A DNA stretch of 64,000 bases from Pseudomonas prosekii (GCF_900105155.1 NZ_LT629762.1:4845501-4909500), one strand, 5' to 3'. Shown: positions 37,696-47,532, counted from the stretch's first letter. The notes: generated by a model not told the origin, from the sequence alone. Translations and numbers: made by a program.

Positions 37696-38853
37696 ATGCC
37701 TGAACTGCCTCAAATGAAAAACCGCGGGCGCTGGGATATTTTTTGCACCGTGGTCGACAACTTCGGCGACATCGGTGTGACCTGGCGTCTGGCCCGGCAG
37801 TTAGTCGCCGAGCACGGTGTCGATGTGCGGTTGTGGGTCGACGACTTGCGCGCGTTTGAACGCTTGTGTCCGCAGATCGATGTCGACGCCGCGCAGCAAT
37901 GGCAGCAGGGTGTCGAGGTGCGTCAATGGCCGACCGAATGGCAGCCGGTCGATGCCGGCGACGTGGTCATCGCCGCGTTTGCCTGCCAGTTGCCCAGCGC
38001 CTTCATGGACGCGATGGCCGCACGCGAAAAACCACCGCTGTGGATGAACCTCGACTATTTGAGCGCCGAAGACTGGGTCATCGGTTGCCACGGTTTGCCG
38101 TCGGTGAAATACAAAAGTGTGCAGAAGTATTTCTTCTTTCCGGGATTCCAGAAAGGCACTGGCGGCTTGTTGCGTGAGAACGGTTTGCTCGAATGGCGCA
38201 GGGCGTTTCAGCAAGACCCCGAAGCCCAGCGACAATTCCTGCACGGGTTAGGCATTGATCCTGCGCCAGACGCGCAGTTGATCTCGCTGTTTGCCTACGA
38301 AAATGCCGGATTGGCCAGTTGGCTCGACGCCTTGGCAAGCGATTCCACGCCTGCGCATTTGCTGGTGCCGGAAGGGCGGATTCTCGGCGATGTCCAGCGC
38401 TGGCTCGGGGTCAGTGAACTGGCGGCGGGCGCGGTGCATGTGCGTAATGGCCTGACCGTGCAAGTGTTGCCATTCGTGCGTCAGGACCAGTACGACCACC
38501 TGCTGTGGTGCTGCGACTTCAACGCGGTGCGCGGCGAAGACTCGTTTGTTCGCGCGCAATGGGCAGGGCGGCCGCTGCTGTGGCACATCTATCGGCAGGA
38601 CGAAGACATTCACCTGGACAAGCTCGAAGCCTTCCTTGCGCTCTACACAAAAGGCCTGTCAGCGCCTGCGAGCGCGGCAATCAGCAGTCTTTGGCGCGCA
38701 TGGAACGCCGGCGAGGACATGACCGACCAGTGGCTCACGACCCGCAAACACTGGCCAGAGCTGCAAAATCATGCCGAGGCGTGGTGTCTGGAACAAGCCT
38801 TGCAGGCGGATCTTGCCGCGGCGCTGGTACAGTTTTATGTAAATTGGATATGA
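37696..38853 (+). CDS. earP: EarP, EF-P arginine rhamnosyltransferase
   Basis: A 385-residue glycosyltransferase that transfers rhamnose from dTDP-L-rhamnose to Arg32 of EF-P. The N-terminal VVDNFGDIGVTWRLARQL with its key aspartates and the C-terminal CDFNAVRGEDSFVRAQWAG sugar-nucleotide site match the family. GGGAG precedes the ATG by five bases; an ATG six codons later is also possible. efp, its substrate gene, begins 48 bases after the stop. Confidence 0.95.
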   Translation: MPELPQMKNRGRWDIFCTVVDNFGDIGVTWRLARQLVAEHGVDVRLWVDDLRAFERLCPQIDVDAAQQWQQGVEVRQWPTEWQPVDAGDVVIAAFACQLPSAFMDAMAAREKPPLWMNLDYLSAEDWVIGCHGLPSVKYKSVQKYFFFPGFQKGTGGLLRENGLLEWRRAFQQDPEAQRQFLHGLGIDPAPDAQLISLFAYENAGLASWLDALASDSTPAHLLVPEGRILGDVQRWLGVSELAAGAVHVRNGLTVQVLPFVRQDQYDHLLWCCDFNAVRGEDSFVRAQWAGRPLLWHIYRQDEDIHLDKLEAFLALYTKGLSAPASAAISSLWRAWNAGEDMTDQWLTTRKHWPELQNHAEAWCLEQALQADLAAALVQFYVNWI

Positions 38854-38901
38854 TACGCGACCTAGATTTTTGTAAATCCCATCCAAATTCGGATATTCGC
38901 A

Positions 38902-39471
38902 ATGAAAACTGGTAAAGAACTGAAACCCGGTACCGTGATCCGTCTCGAAAACGATCCTTGGCTGGTTCAGAAAGCTGAATTCACCAAGTCCGGTCGTAAC
39001 AGCGCGATCATGAAGACCAAGCTGAAGAACCTGCTGACCGGTTACAAGACCGAGATCGTTTACAGCGCTGACGACAAACTGGACGACGTAATCCTCGACC
39101 GCAAAGAAGCGACCCTGTCCTTCATCAGCGGCGACACCTACACGTTCATGGACACCACCGACTACACCATGTACGAGCTGAACGCTGAAGACATCGAAGC
39201 CGTTCTGCCTTTCGTTGAAGAAGGCATGACTGATGTTTGCGAAGCGATCTTCTTCGAAGAGCGTCTGGTTTCCGTAGAACTGCCGACCACTATCGTGCGC
39301 GTCGTTGACTACACCGAAGGTTCCGCTCGCGGCGACACTTCCGGCAAAGTCATGAAGCCAGCCAAGCTGAGCAACGGTACTGAGCTGCAGGTTGCTGACT
39401 TCATCGAAATCGGTGATCGCATCGAAATCGACACCCGCGAAGGCGGTTCCTACAAGGGCCGTGCTAAATAA
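38902..39471 (+). CDS. efp: Elongation factor P (arginine-modified type)
   Basis: A 189-residue EF-P with three beta-barrel domains. It rescues ribosomes stalled at polyproline. The loop S30-G31-R32-N33 carries Arg32, the rhamnosylation site, in place of the Lys used in E. coli. Domain II/III motifs [10 protein letters not shown] and [11 protein letters not shown] are present. Strong codon bias fits an abundant protein. A Rho-independent terminator follows within 20 bases. Confidence 0.97.
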   Translation: MKTGKELKPGTVIRLENDPWLVQKAEFTKSGRNSAIMKTKLKNLLTGYKTEIVYSADDKLDDVILDRKEATLSFISGDTYTFMDTTDYTMYELNAEDIEAVLPFVEEGMTDVCEAIFFEERLVSVELPTTIVRVVDYTEGSARGDTSGKVMKPAKLSNGTELQVADFIEIGDRIEIDTREGGSYKGRAK

Positions 39472-39488
39472 GCACAGCTTCAGGAATG

Positions 39489-39520
39489 AAAAAGCCCGAC
39501 CATTGAGTCGGGCTTTTTTG
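39489..39520 (+). terminator. Terminator of efp
   Basis: AAAAAGCCCGAC, loop CATTGA, GTCGGGCTTTTTT: a perfect stem with a T-run. Confidence 0.92.
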
Positions 39521-39582
39521 TGTCTGGAAGAAAGCTGTTTCGCGATCAGCCTTCAATCTCGCAGGTTTTTTGCTGGCGCTGA

Positions 39583-40002
39583 TCAGACGCTCAAATGCAG
39601 ACGCACATCAACGTTGCCACGCGTTGCATTGGAGTACGGGCAAACCTGGTGAGCGGCGTCGACCAGGCTCTGCGCATCGGCTTGTTCCAGGCCCGGCAGG
39701 CTGATATGCAAGTCGATGTCCAGACCAAAACCGCCAGGAATCTGACCGATGCCGACATGCGCGGTGATCGAGGCGTCGTTCGGGATGCTGCGCTTGGTCT
39801 GGCTGGCGACGAACTTCAGCGCGCCGATGAAGCAAGCGGAATAACCGGCGGCGAACAGTTGCTCAGGGTTGGTCGCCGCACCACCAGCACCGCCGAGTTC
39901 TTTCGGGGTGGCGAGTTTGACGTCGAGGATATTGTCGCTGGACACTGCACGACCATCACGGCCACCGGTGGAAGTTGCGATTGCGGTGTAGAGAGTTTGC
40001 AT
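39583..40002 (-). CDS. ohr: Ohr, organic hydroperoxide resistance peroxidase
   Basis: A 139-residue thiol peroxidase that reduces organic hydroperoxides. Catalytic Cys57 lies in YSACFIGALK and the second conserved Cys in HQVCPYSNATRGN. The active-site Arg is in SSTGGRDGR near residue 15. It is convergent with efp and shares its promoter gap with candidate OhrR sites. The regulator ohrR lies 338 bases upstream on the same strand. Confidence 0.95.
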   Translation of the reverse strand: MQTLYTAIATSTGGRDGRAVSSDNILDVKLATPKELGGAGGAATNPEQLFAAGYSACFIGALKFVASQTKRSIPNDASITAHVGIGQIPGGFGLDIDLHISLPGLEQADAQSLVDAAHQVCPYSNATRGNVDVRLHLSV

Positions 40003-40031
40003 GATGTGAGCCTCGTTCCGGGTTTGGATGA

Positions 40032-40099
40032 TTCGCGCTAATTGTTTGTGCGCTAAGTAAGTTCGAGGTGAATGTATTGCGCAAATATTTAGCGCGCAA
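40032..40099 (-). promoter_or_regulatory. Candidate OhrR operators upstream of ohr
   Basis: GCGCTAA occurs at 40035 and 40050, and its inverse TTAGCGC at 40089. Each is extended to TT-N2/3-GCGCTAA. The two direct copies are 15 bases apart. The cluster is 30 to 100 bases before ohr, where an OhrR-controlled promoter should be. No site of this kind was experimentally matched. Confidence 0.5.
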
Positions 40100-40227
40100 G
40101 ATAAATTTTTGAGGAAGTGTGCTGAATCGAGATCGCTGGACGACTCGCTCGGCAGGAGAGCCTCAAGTTAGAGCGGTGCGCCAGAATTTTTCAGGCATGA
40201 ATATTTTTGTGAAGCCACCAAAAACAA

Positions 40228-40320
40228 ATGTGGGAGCGAGCTTGCTCGCGATTACGGTAGGTCATCCAGCAAAAAACTGCCTGATGCACCGCCATCGCGA
40301 GCAAGCCCGCTCCCACAAGG
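40228..40320. repeat. Inverted REP doublet between ohr and ohrR
   Basis: Facing copies of TGGGAGCGAGCTTGCTCGCG and its inverse, with CAAGCCCGCTCCCA in the right arm. It lies just after the ohrR stop and may end that transcript. Confidence 0.88.
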
Positions 40321-40340
40321 GTTGTATGATGATCTGAAAG

Positions 40341-40802
40341 CTAGAGGCTTTCCTGAAGATTGCTGCGCAGTTCCTGCACATCATTCTGCAGTTTCTGCAA
40401 TTGCTGAATCGTCTGCCCACTCGCGCCAAGAATGCACTGCGGAATCCCTCGGGCCTTCTCGCGCAACGCCCGGCCTTGCTCGGTCAGCTCGACAATCACC
40501 ACTCGTTCATCCTCGCGACTGCGGGTCCGGCTGAGTAATCCCTCGACTTCCAGACGCTTGAGCAGCGGGGTCAACGAGCCCGGATCGGTCAGCAGTCGCG
40601 TGCTGATTTCTCCTACGGTCAGACCATCCCGTTCCCACAACACCAGCATCGCCAGGTACTGCGGATAGGTCAGGCCCAGCGCTTGCAGCAATGGCTTGTA
40701 AACCTTGGTCATCAGCAGTGAAGTCGAATGCAGGGCGAAGCAGACCTGATTGTCCAGCAGCAGGTGGTCGCAGGTATCCGGGGTGTCGCGTTTGGTGGTC
40801 AT
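40341..40802 (-). CDS. ohrR: OhrR, MarR-family hydroperoxide sensor
   Basis: A 153-residue MarR-family winged-helix repressor. The N-terminal QVCFALHS has the reactive Cys near residue 21 whose oxidation releases DNA. GLTYPQYLAMLVLWERDG and DPGSLTPLLKRLEVEGLL are typical of OhrR. Start chosen at MTTKRD, preceded by AAGG seven bases away; an ATG nine codons earlier lacks a site. It should control ohr, and probably itself. Confidence 0.92.
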   Translation of the reverse strand: MTTKRDTPDTCDHLLLDNQVCFALHSTSLLMTKVYKPLLQALGLTYPQYLAMLVLWERDGLTVGEISTRLLTDPGSLTPLLKRLEVEGLLSRTRSREDERVVIVELTEQGRALREKARGIPQCILGASGQTIQQLQKLQNDVQELRSNLQESL

Positions 40803-40871
40803 CGCAAAGCCTTGATCTGTCATCGTCATGAATCTAGCGGTCGAATCTTTAATGCGCCAGATAATTCTCGG

Positions 40872-41828
40872 TCAGTAACCCGCCAGCGTGCCTTGCAGCG
40901 CCAAGTCCCACGGCGCAATCGGGCTGAAGCGGGTTTTCAGGTATTCCAGCAACAGCCGACTGCGCGAACTGGCCTGCTGCTCCAGGCGCAACGCGTAAAT
41001 GCCGGCGCTCTCCGGTTTCGGCAGGCCGTTTTCGCAGAACAGCGGCAGCAGTTCGCCGCGCAGCAAATATTCGCTGGCCAGCCACGTCGGCAGATGCGCG
41101 ATGCCAAGCCCGGCGAGCGCGCCACAGACTAGCGCCTCGGCGTTATTGGCGCTCATGCGGATGCGCGCCGGGCGATGCAATTGCATCCGACCTTCTTGCT
41201 CGAAACGCCAGGCGAAGGGCGGGGCGAGGCCGTCCCAGTCGAGGCCATCGTGTTCAATCAACTGCGCCGGATCGGTCGGCACGCCGCGACGTTTCAGATA
41301 GTCAGGGCTGGCGCAGGCAATGCGCACCATGTTCGCCAGCGGTGTCGCCACCAGCCGCGTGTCGGCCAGTTGCCCGGCGCGCAGCACCAGATCGACTTTG
41401 CCCAGGTTCAAACCCTGCATGTCGACAAAACTGTCGATCAAATGCAATTGCACGTCGAGGCCCGGATACAGCATCAGGAAATCGGCGATCACCGGCGCCA
41501 GATGTCGACGCCCGAACGCGGCGGGCGCATCCACCCGAATCAGCCCTTCAGGCGCGCTGCTCAGCGATACCGCTTCCGCCCGCGCCAGGCGCAATTCGGC
41601 GACGATCCGCCGCGCGCGCTCGGCAAATGCCAGGCCGGCTGGCGTCGCGCGCACCGCGTGAGTGCTGCGCAGAAACAACTGACTGCCGACCGCGCTTTCG
41701 AGGCTGTCGATGCGCCGCGCCACCGCCGATGGCGTCAGCGGATGACGCCGTGACGCCGCAGAAAAACTGCCGGTTTCCAGCACATCGAGAAACAGCCCGA
41801 GTTGGTCGGTCAATTGATTGGGATTCAT
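40872..41828 (-). CDS. LysR-type regulator, divergent from the TauE/SafE gene
   Basis: A 318-residue LysR-family regulator with an N-terminal HTH (LETGSFSAASRRHPLTPSAVARRIDSLE) and a substrate-binding domain. The helix-turn-helix and the region RATPAGLAFAERARRI are typical. It probably regulates the divergent permease gene 106 bases away. The effector is unknown. Confidence 0.88.
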   Translation of the reverse strand: MNPNQLTDQLGLFLDVLETGSFSAASRRHPLTPSAVARRIDSLESAVGSQLFLRSTHAVRATPAGLAFAERARRIVAELRLARAEAVSLSSAPEGLIRVDAPAAFGRRHLAPVIADFLMLYPGLDVQLHLIDSFVDMQGLNLGKVDLVLRAGQLADTRLVATPLANMVRIACASPDYLKRRGVPTDPAQLIEHDGLDWDGLAPPFAWRFEQEGRMQLHRPARIRMSANNAEALVCGALAGLGIAHLPTWLASEYLLRGELLPLFCENGLPKPESAGIYALRLEQQASSRSRLLLEYLKTRFSPIAPWDLALQGTLAGY

Positions 41829-41934
41829 ATTTATCAACGCTTATGCGATATCGGCACAGCCATTGTGCGTTGCTGTGCGTTTCCCCGCTAGCGTCGACTG
41901 CGTAGGATGCAAGGCCTGACGAGAGGAATTGGCT

Positions 41935-42684
41935 GTGATTGAGTTTGTGCTGTATCTGATTTTTGGCGCCGCGCTGGGCACCTTGGGTGGTTTGTTCGGG
42001 ATTGGCGGTGGTCTGATCGCCATTCCGTTGCTCGGTGTGCTGTGCGGGCTCGATCAACAAATCGCCCAAGGCACGGCGCTGGTGATGGTCGTGCCCAACG
42101 TGATGCTGGCGCTGTGGCGTTATCACCAGCGCAACCGGATCGAATTGCGTCACGCGTTGCCGTTGGCCTCGATGGGATTCTGCTTTGCCTGGCTCGGTTC
42201 GATCTGGGCGGTGGGCATCGACGCGCAAACCATGCGCGCAGGATTTGTCGCGTTTCTGGTGGCGTTGTCCGTCTACAACCTTGTGCGAATGTTTACCGCT
42301 AACGCGCCGGCGTCCACGCAGATGAAATATTCCTGGCCATGGCTCGGCGTGCTGGGCGCGGCGTCGGGGACCATGGGCGGATTGTTCGGCGTCGGTGGCG
42401 CGGTGGTGGCGACGCCGGTGCTGACCAGCCTGTTCGGCACTACTCAAGTGGTCGCTCAAGGCTTGTCGCTCGCGCTGGCCTTGCCGAGCACCGGGGTCAC
42501 GCTGGTGACTTACGCGGTGCATCATCAGGTGCATTGGATGATCGGTTTGCCGTTGGCCATCGGCGGGCTGATGAGCATCAGTTGGGGCGTGAAAATTGCC
42601 CACGCCTTGCCGGAACGGCTGCTGCGCGGGCTGTTCTGCGGTTTTCTGGTGCTTTGTGCGGTGATGCTCGCGTTTAAAGTTTGA
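41935..42684 (+). CDS. TauE/SafE family membrane transporter
   Basis: A 249-residue, about eight-helix inner-membrane protein with the two family repeats (GTLGGLFGIGGGLIAIPLL near residue 15 and GTMGGLFGVGGAVVATPVL near residue 145). Members export sulfite, sulfoacetate or related anions; the substrate here is unknown. The start is GTG, seven bases after AGAGGA; TTG at 41929 is less likely. The end overlaps the convergent LysR gene by 11 bases. Confidence 0.88.
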   Translation: MIEFVLYLIFGAALGTLGGLFGIGGGLIAIPLLGVLCGLDQQIAQGTALVMVVPNVMLALWRYHQRNRIELRHALPLASMGFCFAWLGSIWAVGIDAQTMRAGFVAFLVALSVYNLVRMFTANAPASTQMKYSWPWLGVLGAASGTMGGLFGVGGAVVATPVLTSLFGTTQVVAQGLSLALALPSTGVTLVTYAVHHQVHWMIGLPLAIGGLMSISWGVKIAHALPERLLRGLFCGFLVLCAVMLAFKV

Positions 42685-43528
42685 AGCCTTCGACGATGTG
42701 CTCGGCCAGGCATTCGGTGATCGGCGACGGATTGTGCAGGTTGCGCACGAGCATGATGCAAGCCTCGGGCAGCAGCGGCAGGTCTTCGGCGGCACCGAGG
42801 ATGCGCATGTCCGGGGTGATCAGGCTTTCCAGTTGCGCGGTCACTGCCAGACCGGCGCTGACCACTGCCATCAACGCCGACAGGCTCGAACTGTTGTAGG
42901 CAATGCGGTAATCGCGGCCCATCGCGTCCAGCGCATTGCACGCCCACAAGCGGCAGAAACAATCACTGTTGAACATCGCCAGCGGCAACGGCGTCTGCTC
43001 GTGGGCGCTGAAACATTGCGCCTCGGCCCAGACAAAACGCTCCCTGCGCAGCAACTGGCCGATCTCGGTGCCGGGTTCGCGGGTGACGATCGACAGGTCC
43101 AGATCCTGGCGCTGCAAGAGCTGCCGGGTCGATTCGCAATGCACCTCGATCTGGATCAGCGGATAGAACTTGGCGAAGCGCGAGAGAATCCCCGGCAGAA
43201 AACGCATCACGTAATCGTCCGGCGTGCCGATGCGCACCGTGCCGACCATGTGCGGCTCGCGCAGGGTATTGAACACCTCGCTGTGCAATTTGAGGATGCG
43301 CCGCGCGTAGCCGAGCAGCACCTGGCCCTCGGCGGTCAGCTTGACCTGGCGTCCGTCGCGCTCGAACAGCTGGCGCTGCAACACGTCTTCTTCCAGGCGT
43401 TTCATCTGCATGCTCACCGCAGACTGCGTGCGGTTGACCATCTCGCCGGCGCGGGTGAAGCCGCCCAAATCGGCGATGGCGACGAAGGTGCGCAGGACAT
43501 CGGTATCGATACTGGGGAACGCCGACAT
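42674..43528 (-). CDS. LysR-type regulator, divergent from the DUF1127 gene
   Basis: A 284-residue LysR-family regulator. HTH: FVAIADLGGFTRAGEMVNRTQSAVSMQMKRLEE. The effector-binding domain includes GTPDDYVMRFLPGILSRF. The divergent DUF1127 gene begins 93 bases away and is the likeliest target. Confidence 0.88.
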   Translation of the reverse strand: MSAFPSIDTDVLRTFVAIADLGGFTRAGEMVNRTQSAVSMQMKRLEEDVLQRQLFERDGRQVKLTAEGQVLLGYARRILKLHSEVFNTLREPHMVGTVRIGTPDDYVMRFLPGILSRFAKFYPLIQIEVHCESTRQLLQRQDLDLSIVTREPGTEIGQLLRRERFVWAEAQCFSAHEQTPLPLAMFNSDCFCRLWACNALDAMGRDYRIAYNSSSLSALMAVVSAGLAVTAQLESLITPDMRILGAAEDLPLLPEACIMLVRNLHNPSPITECLAEHIVEGFKL

Positions 43529-43621
43529 TCATCAATCTCCGAGATGTATTGCATCAGAAACATTCGTTGGATTGATCTTAGCTGCGGCGCGAGACTTGAG
43601 CCATCCCTAAAGGAGGGCGAC

Positions 43622-43840
43622 ATGATGAAAGGTCAACACGAACATGTAACGGACGAAAAATTCTCAATCCACGCCGTTTCCGATTTGCTGCACAAGTTTA
43701 GCCGCTGGTACGAACTTCACCGCGAACGCGAGATGTTGGCGAGCCTGAGCGACGAAGCACTCAAGGACATTGGCGTCAGTCGTGCGGATGTCGAGCACGA
43801 GTCAGTGCGGCCATTCTGGGACGATCCGATGCACAAGTGA
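43622..43840 (+). CDS. DUF1127 (YjiS-like) small protein
   Basis: A 72-residue protein with a C-terminal DUF1127 domain. The family motif is REREMLASLSDEALKDIGVSRADV. Such proteins are short helical, often Arg-rich proteins of poorly known function that have been linked to RNA or phosphate/carbon metabolism in some bacteria. AAAGGAGG lies five bases before the ATG. A divergent LysR gene suggests regulation. Confidence 0.85.
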   Translation: MMKGQHEHVTDEKFSIHAVSDLLHKFSRWYELHREREMLASLSDEALKDIGVSRADVEHESVRPFWDDPMHK

Positions 43841-43919
43841 CCGACGCACCAATGATCAGGCGATTGATACACAAACCCTTCTCCATTGAGGTAGGTTGCG
43901 AGCAGACAAGGAGATGCTC

Positions 43920-45164
43920 ATGCCCGCAATACTGTCCTCTTCCAAACTGTCTTTTTCCAACAAGCAGGCTCGACGTCTGGCACTGGCCGCCCAAGGGTTC
44001 AACGGGCGCCAGCCGCCAGCGACGATCAAAGCGCTGCAGCTCAACCGGCTGATCGAACGCCTGGGCATCCTGCAGATCGATTCCGTCAATGCGTTAGTGC
44101 GCTCGCACTACCTTCCTCTGTTTTCCCGTCTCGGCACTTATTCTTCCGACTTGCTCGACCAGGCTGCCTGGAGTACGGGCCGGCGCCGCACGTTGTTCGA
44201 ATATTGGGGCCATGAAGCGTCATTGTTGCCGCTGTCGATGTACCCGCTGATGCGCTGGCGCATGGCGCGGGCGACGCGCGGCGAAGATATCTATCAGCAA
44301 CTCGCGCGTTTTGGCCGGGAACAGCAGGACACCATTCGCCGCGTATTGGCGTCGGTCGAGGAGCTCGGCGCATTGGGTGCGGGCAGTTTGTCGACGCGTC
44401 AGGAGCGCGCCGGGCCATGGTGGGATTGGTCGGCGGAGAAGCATGCGCTGGAATGGCTGTTCGCTGCGGGCGAAGTAACGGTCGCCGGGCGCCGTGGTTT
44501 TGAACGACTTTATGATTTGCCGGAACGAGTGATTCCATCGGCGATCCTGCAGCAACCTTTACTCAGCGAAGCCGAGGCGCAGCGAGATTTGTTGCTGCAC
44601 GCGGCGAACGCCTTGGGCGTGGCCACGGAAAAGGACCTGCGCGATTATTTTCGGCTGAACCCTGGCGACGCCCGACCGCGTTTGGCAGAGCTGGTGGAGG
44701 CGGGCGTGTTACTGGCGTGCGAAGTCGAGCGCTGGCGCCAACCGGCGTACTGCCTGCCGGAGCCGAGCGTGCCGCGCAAAGTCGAGGCCAGCGCCTTGCT
44801 GTCGCCGTTCGATTCGCTGATCTGGGAGCGCAGCCGCACCGAGCGTTTGTTCGATTTTCGCTATCGGCTGGAGATTTACACGCCGCAAATCAAGCGGGTC
44901 TACGGCTATTACGTCTTGCCGTTTTTGCACAATGAACGGATCGCCGCGCGCGTGGATTTACGTGCAGAACGGGCAGCGGGGCGCTTGGCGGTGCATGCCG
45001 TGCATGAGGAAGAGCCGGGGCTGGACGAGGCGGGGATGTTGGCGTTGGCCGTCAATTTGCGGCGGATGGCGGATTGGCTGGGATTGGCGCAGGTGCAGCT
45101 CAATTGTCAGCGAGTGAGTGCGGCGCGGTTAAGGGTGGCATTGGCACAGATTGGCGGTGATTGA
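43920..45164 (+). CDS. YcaQ/AlkX-like winged-helix DNA glycosylase
   Basis: A 414-residue HTH_42 family protein. The Q-x-D catalytic pattern occurs as ILQIDSVN near residue 50, the site used by AlkX/YcaQ to unhook interstrand cross-links. Other family blocks include RTLFEYWGHEASLLP and SALLSPFDSLIWERSRTERLFDF. It is probably a DNA repair enzyme. AAGGAG lies six bases before the ATG. Confidence 0.88.
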   Translation: MPAILSSSKLSFSNKQARRLALAAQGFNGRQPPATIKALQLNRLIERLGILQIDSVNALVRSHYLPLFSRLGTYSSDLLDQAAWSTGRRRTLFEYWGHEASLLPLSMYPLMRWRMARATRGEDIYQQLARFGREQQDTIRRVLASVEELGALGAGSLSTRQERAGPWWDWSAEKHALEWLFAAGEVTVAGRRGFERLYDLPERVIPSAILQQPLLSEAEAQRDLLLHAANALGVATEKDLRDYFRLNPGDARPRLAELVEAGVLLACEVERWRQPAYCLPEPSVPRKVEASALLSPFDSLIWERSRTERLFDFRYRLEIYTPQIKRVYGYYVLPFLHNERIAARVDLRAERAAGRLAVHAVHEEEPGLDEAGMLALAVNLRRMADWLGLAQVQLNCQRVSAARLRVALAQIGGD

Positions 45165-45171
45165 GCGGACG

Positions 45172-45243
45172 CCTTCGCGGGCAAGCCTTGCTCCTACAAG
45201 GGATCGCGTAATCCTGTAGGAGCGAGGCTTGCCCGCGAAGGGC
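45172..45243. repeat. Inverted REP doublet
   Basis: TTCGCGGGCAAGCCTTGCTCC faces its inverse, in the gap between the convergent ycaQ-like and DAHP synthase genes. Confidence 0.88.
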
Positions 45244-45253
45244 GCGACGCGAT

Positions 45254-46600
45254 TTAGCGTCGAACCTGCTTCAACGTCTCAGCAATCAAAAACGCCAGTT
45301 CCAGCGACTGATCGGCATTCATCCGTGGGTCGCAATGGGTGTGGTAGCGATCCGACAAGCCATCCTCGGTAATCGGCCGCGCGCCGCCGATGCACTCGGT
45401 GACGTTCTGCCCGGTCATCTCGATGTGAATACCGCCGGCGTAGGTGCCTTCCGCTTCATGCACCTGGAAGAACTGCTTCACCTCGCCAAGAATCTGCGCA
45501 AAGTCGCGGGTCTTGTAGCCGCTGCTGGCCTTGATCGTGTTGCCGTGCATCGGGTCCGAGCTCCAGAGCACTTTCTTGCCTTCACGCTCGACAGCGCGAA
45601 TCAGTTGCGGCAAGTGATCGCCGACCTTGTTCGCGCCCATCCGCGCAATCAGGTTCAAACGGCCCGGATCGTTGTCCGGGTTGAGCACGTCGATCAGGCG
45701 GATCAGGTCTTCAGGGTTCATGCTCGGGCCGACTTTGACCCCGATCGGGTTGTTCACGCCGCGCAGGAATTCGACGTGGGCGCCGTCGAGCTGACGGGTG
45801 CGGTCGCCGATCCACAGCATGTGCGCCGAGCAATCGTAGTAATCGTTGGTCAGGCTGTCGCGGCGCACGAACGCTTCTTCGTAGTTCAGCAGCAGCGCTT
45901 CGTGGGCAGTGAAGAAACTGGTTTCGCGCAATTGCGGCGAGCTGTCCATGCCGCAGGCGCGCATGAATGCCAGGGTTTCATCGATGCGATCGGCGAGGTG
46001 GCTGTACTTCTCGGCGAGCGCTGAGTTGGCGATGAAATCCAGGTTCCATTTATGCACTTGATGCAGGTCGGCGAAACCGCCCTGGGCAAAGGCGCGCAGC
46101 AGGTTCAGGGTCGCGGTGGACTGGTGATAGGACTGCAGCAGCCGTTCCGGGTCCGGCACGCGGCTTTTTTCGTCGAAACCGATGCCGTTGACGATGTCGC
46201 CACGGTAGGCCGGCAGGGTCACGCCGTCGATGGTCTCGTCGTTGGCCGAACGCGGTTTGGCGAACTGGCCGGCCATGCGCCCGACTTTGACCACCGGGCA
46301 ACCGGCGGCAAACGTCATGACAATGGCCATTTGCAGGAGGACTTTGAAGGTGTCGCGGATTTTCGCGGCGGAGAATTCGGCGAAGCTCTCGGCGCAGTCG
46401 CCGCCCTGCAGCAGAAACGCGCGGCCCTGAGTCACTTCGGCAAACTGACGGCGCAACTCCCGGGCTTCACCGGCAAACACCAGCGGCGGATAGCTGGCCA
46501 ACGTTTGCTCGACCTGCGCCAGATGCGCGGCGTCGGGGTAACGGGGTTGTTGCTGGATCGGCAAGGCACGCCAGCTGTCAGGGCTCCAGGGTTGGCTCAT
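45254..46600 (-). CDS. DAHP synthase, class II
   Basis: A 448-residue class II (plant-type) DAHP synthase. Hallmarks are [49 protein letters not shown] segments, GVKVGPSM and [10 protein letters not shown]. It catalyses the first shikimate-pathway step, unrelated in sequence to the class I enzyme at 31034-32110. The ATG is preceded by GTG in the same frame. Confidence 0.95.
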   Translation of the reverse strand: MSQPWSPDSWRALPIQQQPRYPDAAHLAQVEQTLASYPPLVFAGEARELRRQFAEVTQGRAFLLQGGDCAESFAEFSAAKIRDTFKVLLQMAIVMTFAAGCPVVKVGRMAGQFAKPRSANDETIDGVTLPAYRGDIVNGIGFDEKSRVPDPERLLQSYHQSTATLNLLRAFAQGGFADLHQVHKWNLDFIANSALAEKYSHLADRIDETLAFMRACGMDSSPQLRETSFFTAHEALLLNYEEAFVRRDSLTNDYYDCSAHMLWIGDRTRQLDGAHVEFLRGVNNPIGVKVGPSMNPEDLIRLIDVLNPDNDPGRLNLIARMGANKVGDHLPQLIRAVEREGKKVLWSSDPMHGNTIKASSGYKTRDFAQILGEVKQFFQVHEAEGTYAGGIHIEMTGQNVTECIGGARPITEDGLSDRYHTHCDPRMNADQSLELAFLIAETLKQVRR

Positions 46601-46761
46601 CACGGTCTCTAGTGTTTACGCACGGGCGCTCATGTTATCAGCAATTAGTGCGTGACCTGTTCCCGTCGCTTCGCCGACAATCGCGCCTTTGCCGCTTCAT
46701 GTTGCGGCGTGTTGCGTTGCTGTTGACCCGAATGCAGGGCCTGCAACGATCAGGAGATGAA

Positions 46762-47517
46762 ATGACTGAGGAGCGCGTCGAGCATTTGCTCGCCGAGGTA
46801 CAGGATGAGTTCGGCGTGATCCGCGTGCTGGAAGTGGCCGATTATCGTTTTCTCGAATTCGGCGACGCCATCGAGCAAAGCTGTGTGTTCACCGCTGATC
46901 CGAGCTGGCTGGAATACGATTACACCCGCGCGATGCTGATCGGCGCGTTGTGCCACGAGCAGCCGGACAGCGCGCTGTTCCTCGGTCTGGGCGCGGGCAC
47001 GCTGACCCAGGCCTGCCTCAAGTTCTTGCCACTGGAAGACGTCGAAGCCATCGAACTGCGCCCCGACGTGCCGCGCCTGGCCATTGAATACCTCGGGCTC
47101 GACGATGATCCGCGGTTGTACATCCGCGTCGGCGATGCGCTGGACCTGCTGGAAACGGCTGAGCCGGCGGACCTGATTTTTGTCGACCTGTATACCGACG
47201 TCGGGCCGGGTGTCGGGCATCTGGCCTGGGGGTTTTTGGAAAACTGTCAGAAACGCCTGAATCCGGGTGGCTGGCTGGTGATCAATCAGTGGGCGACGGA
47301 CGACGGCAAGCCGTTGGGCGCGGCGCTGTTTCGCGGATTGTATAGCCGCCATTACTGGGAACTGCCGGTGAAGGAGGGCAACGTGATTCTGATTGTGCCG
47401 TCGGAGTTGGATCAGGAGCTGGACATGGACGGCCTGATCGAACGCGCCGAAGGGCTGGCGCCGCGGTTGGGGTATTCGTTGTCGTCGTTGATCAAAGCGA
47501 TTCGCCCGGCGACATAG
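46762..47517 (+). CDS. Spermidine synthase-like methyltransferase-fold protein
   Basis: A 251-residue Rossmann-fold protein of the spermidine synthase family. The nucleotide-binding motif is LFLGLGAGTLTQACLKF, followed by VEAIELRPDVPRLAIEYLG and LIFVDLYTDVG. The N-terminal and active-site residues needed for putrescine aminopropylation are not clear, so the substrate is unknown. Start at MTEERVEHL, five bases after AGGAG; a longer frame from 46612 lacks support. Confidence 0.8.
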   Translation: MTEERVEHLLAEVQDEFGVIRVLEVADYRFLEFGDAIEQSCVFTADPSWLEYDYTRAMLIGALCHEQPDSALFLGLGAGTLTQACLKFLPLEDVEAIELRPDVPRLAIEYLGLDDDPRLYIRVGDALDLLETAEPADLIFVDLYTDVGPGVGHLAWGFLENCQKRLNPGGWLVINQWATDDGKPLGAALFRGLYSRHYWELPVKEGNVILIVPSELDQELDMDGLIERAEGLAPRLGYSLSSLIKAIRPAT

Positions 47518-47532
47518 TGTGGTGTGTGTATT

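Noticed and set aside
46612..46761. N-terminal extension of the spermidine synthase-like protein
   Set aside because: It would begin close to the divergent DAHP synthase start, is Arg/Leu-rich, and the ATG at 46762 has a proper AGGAG.
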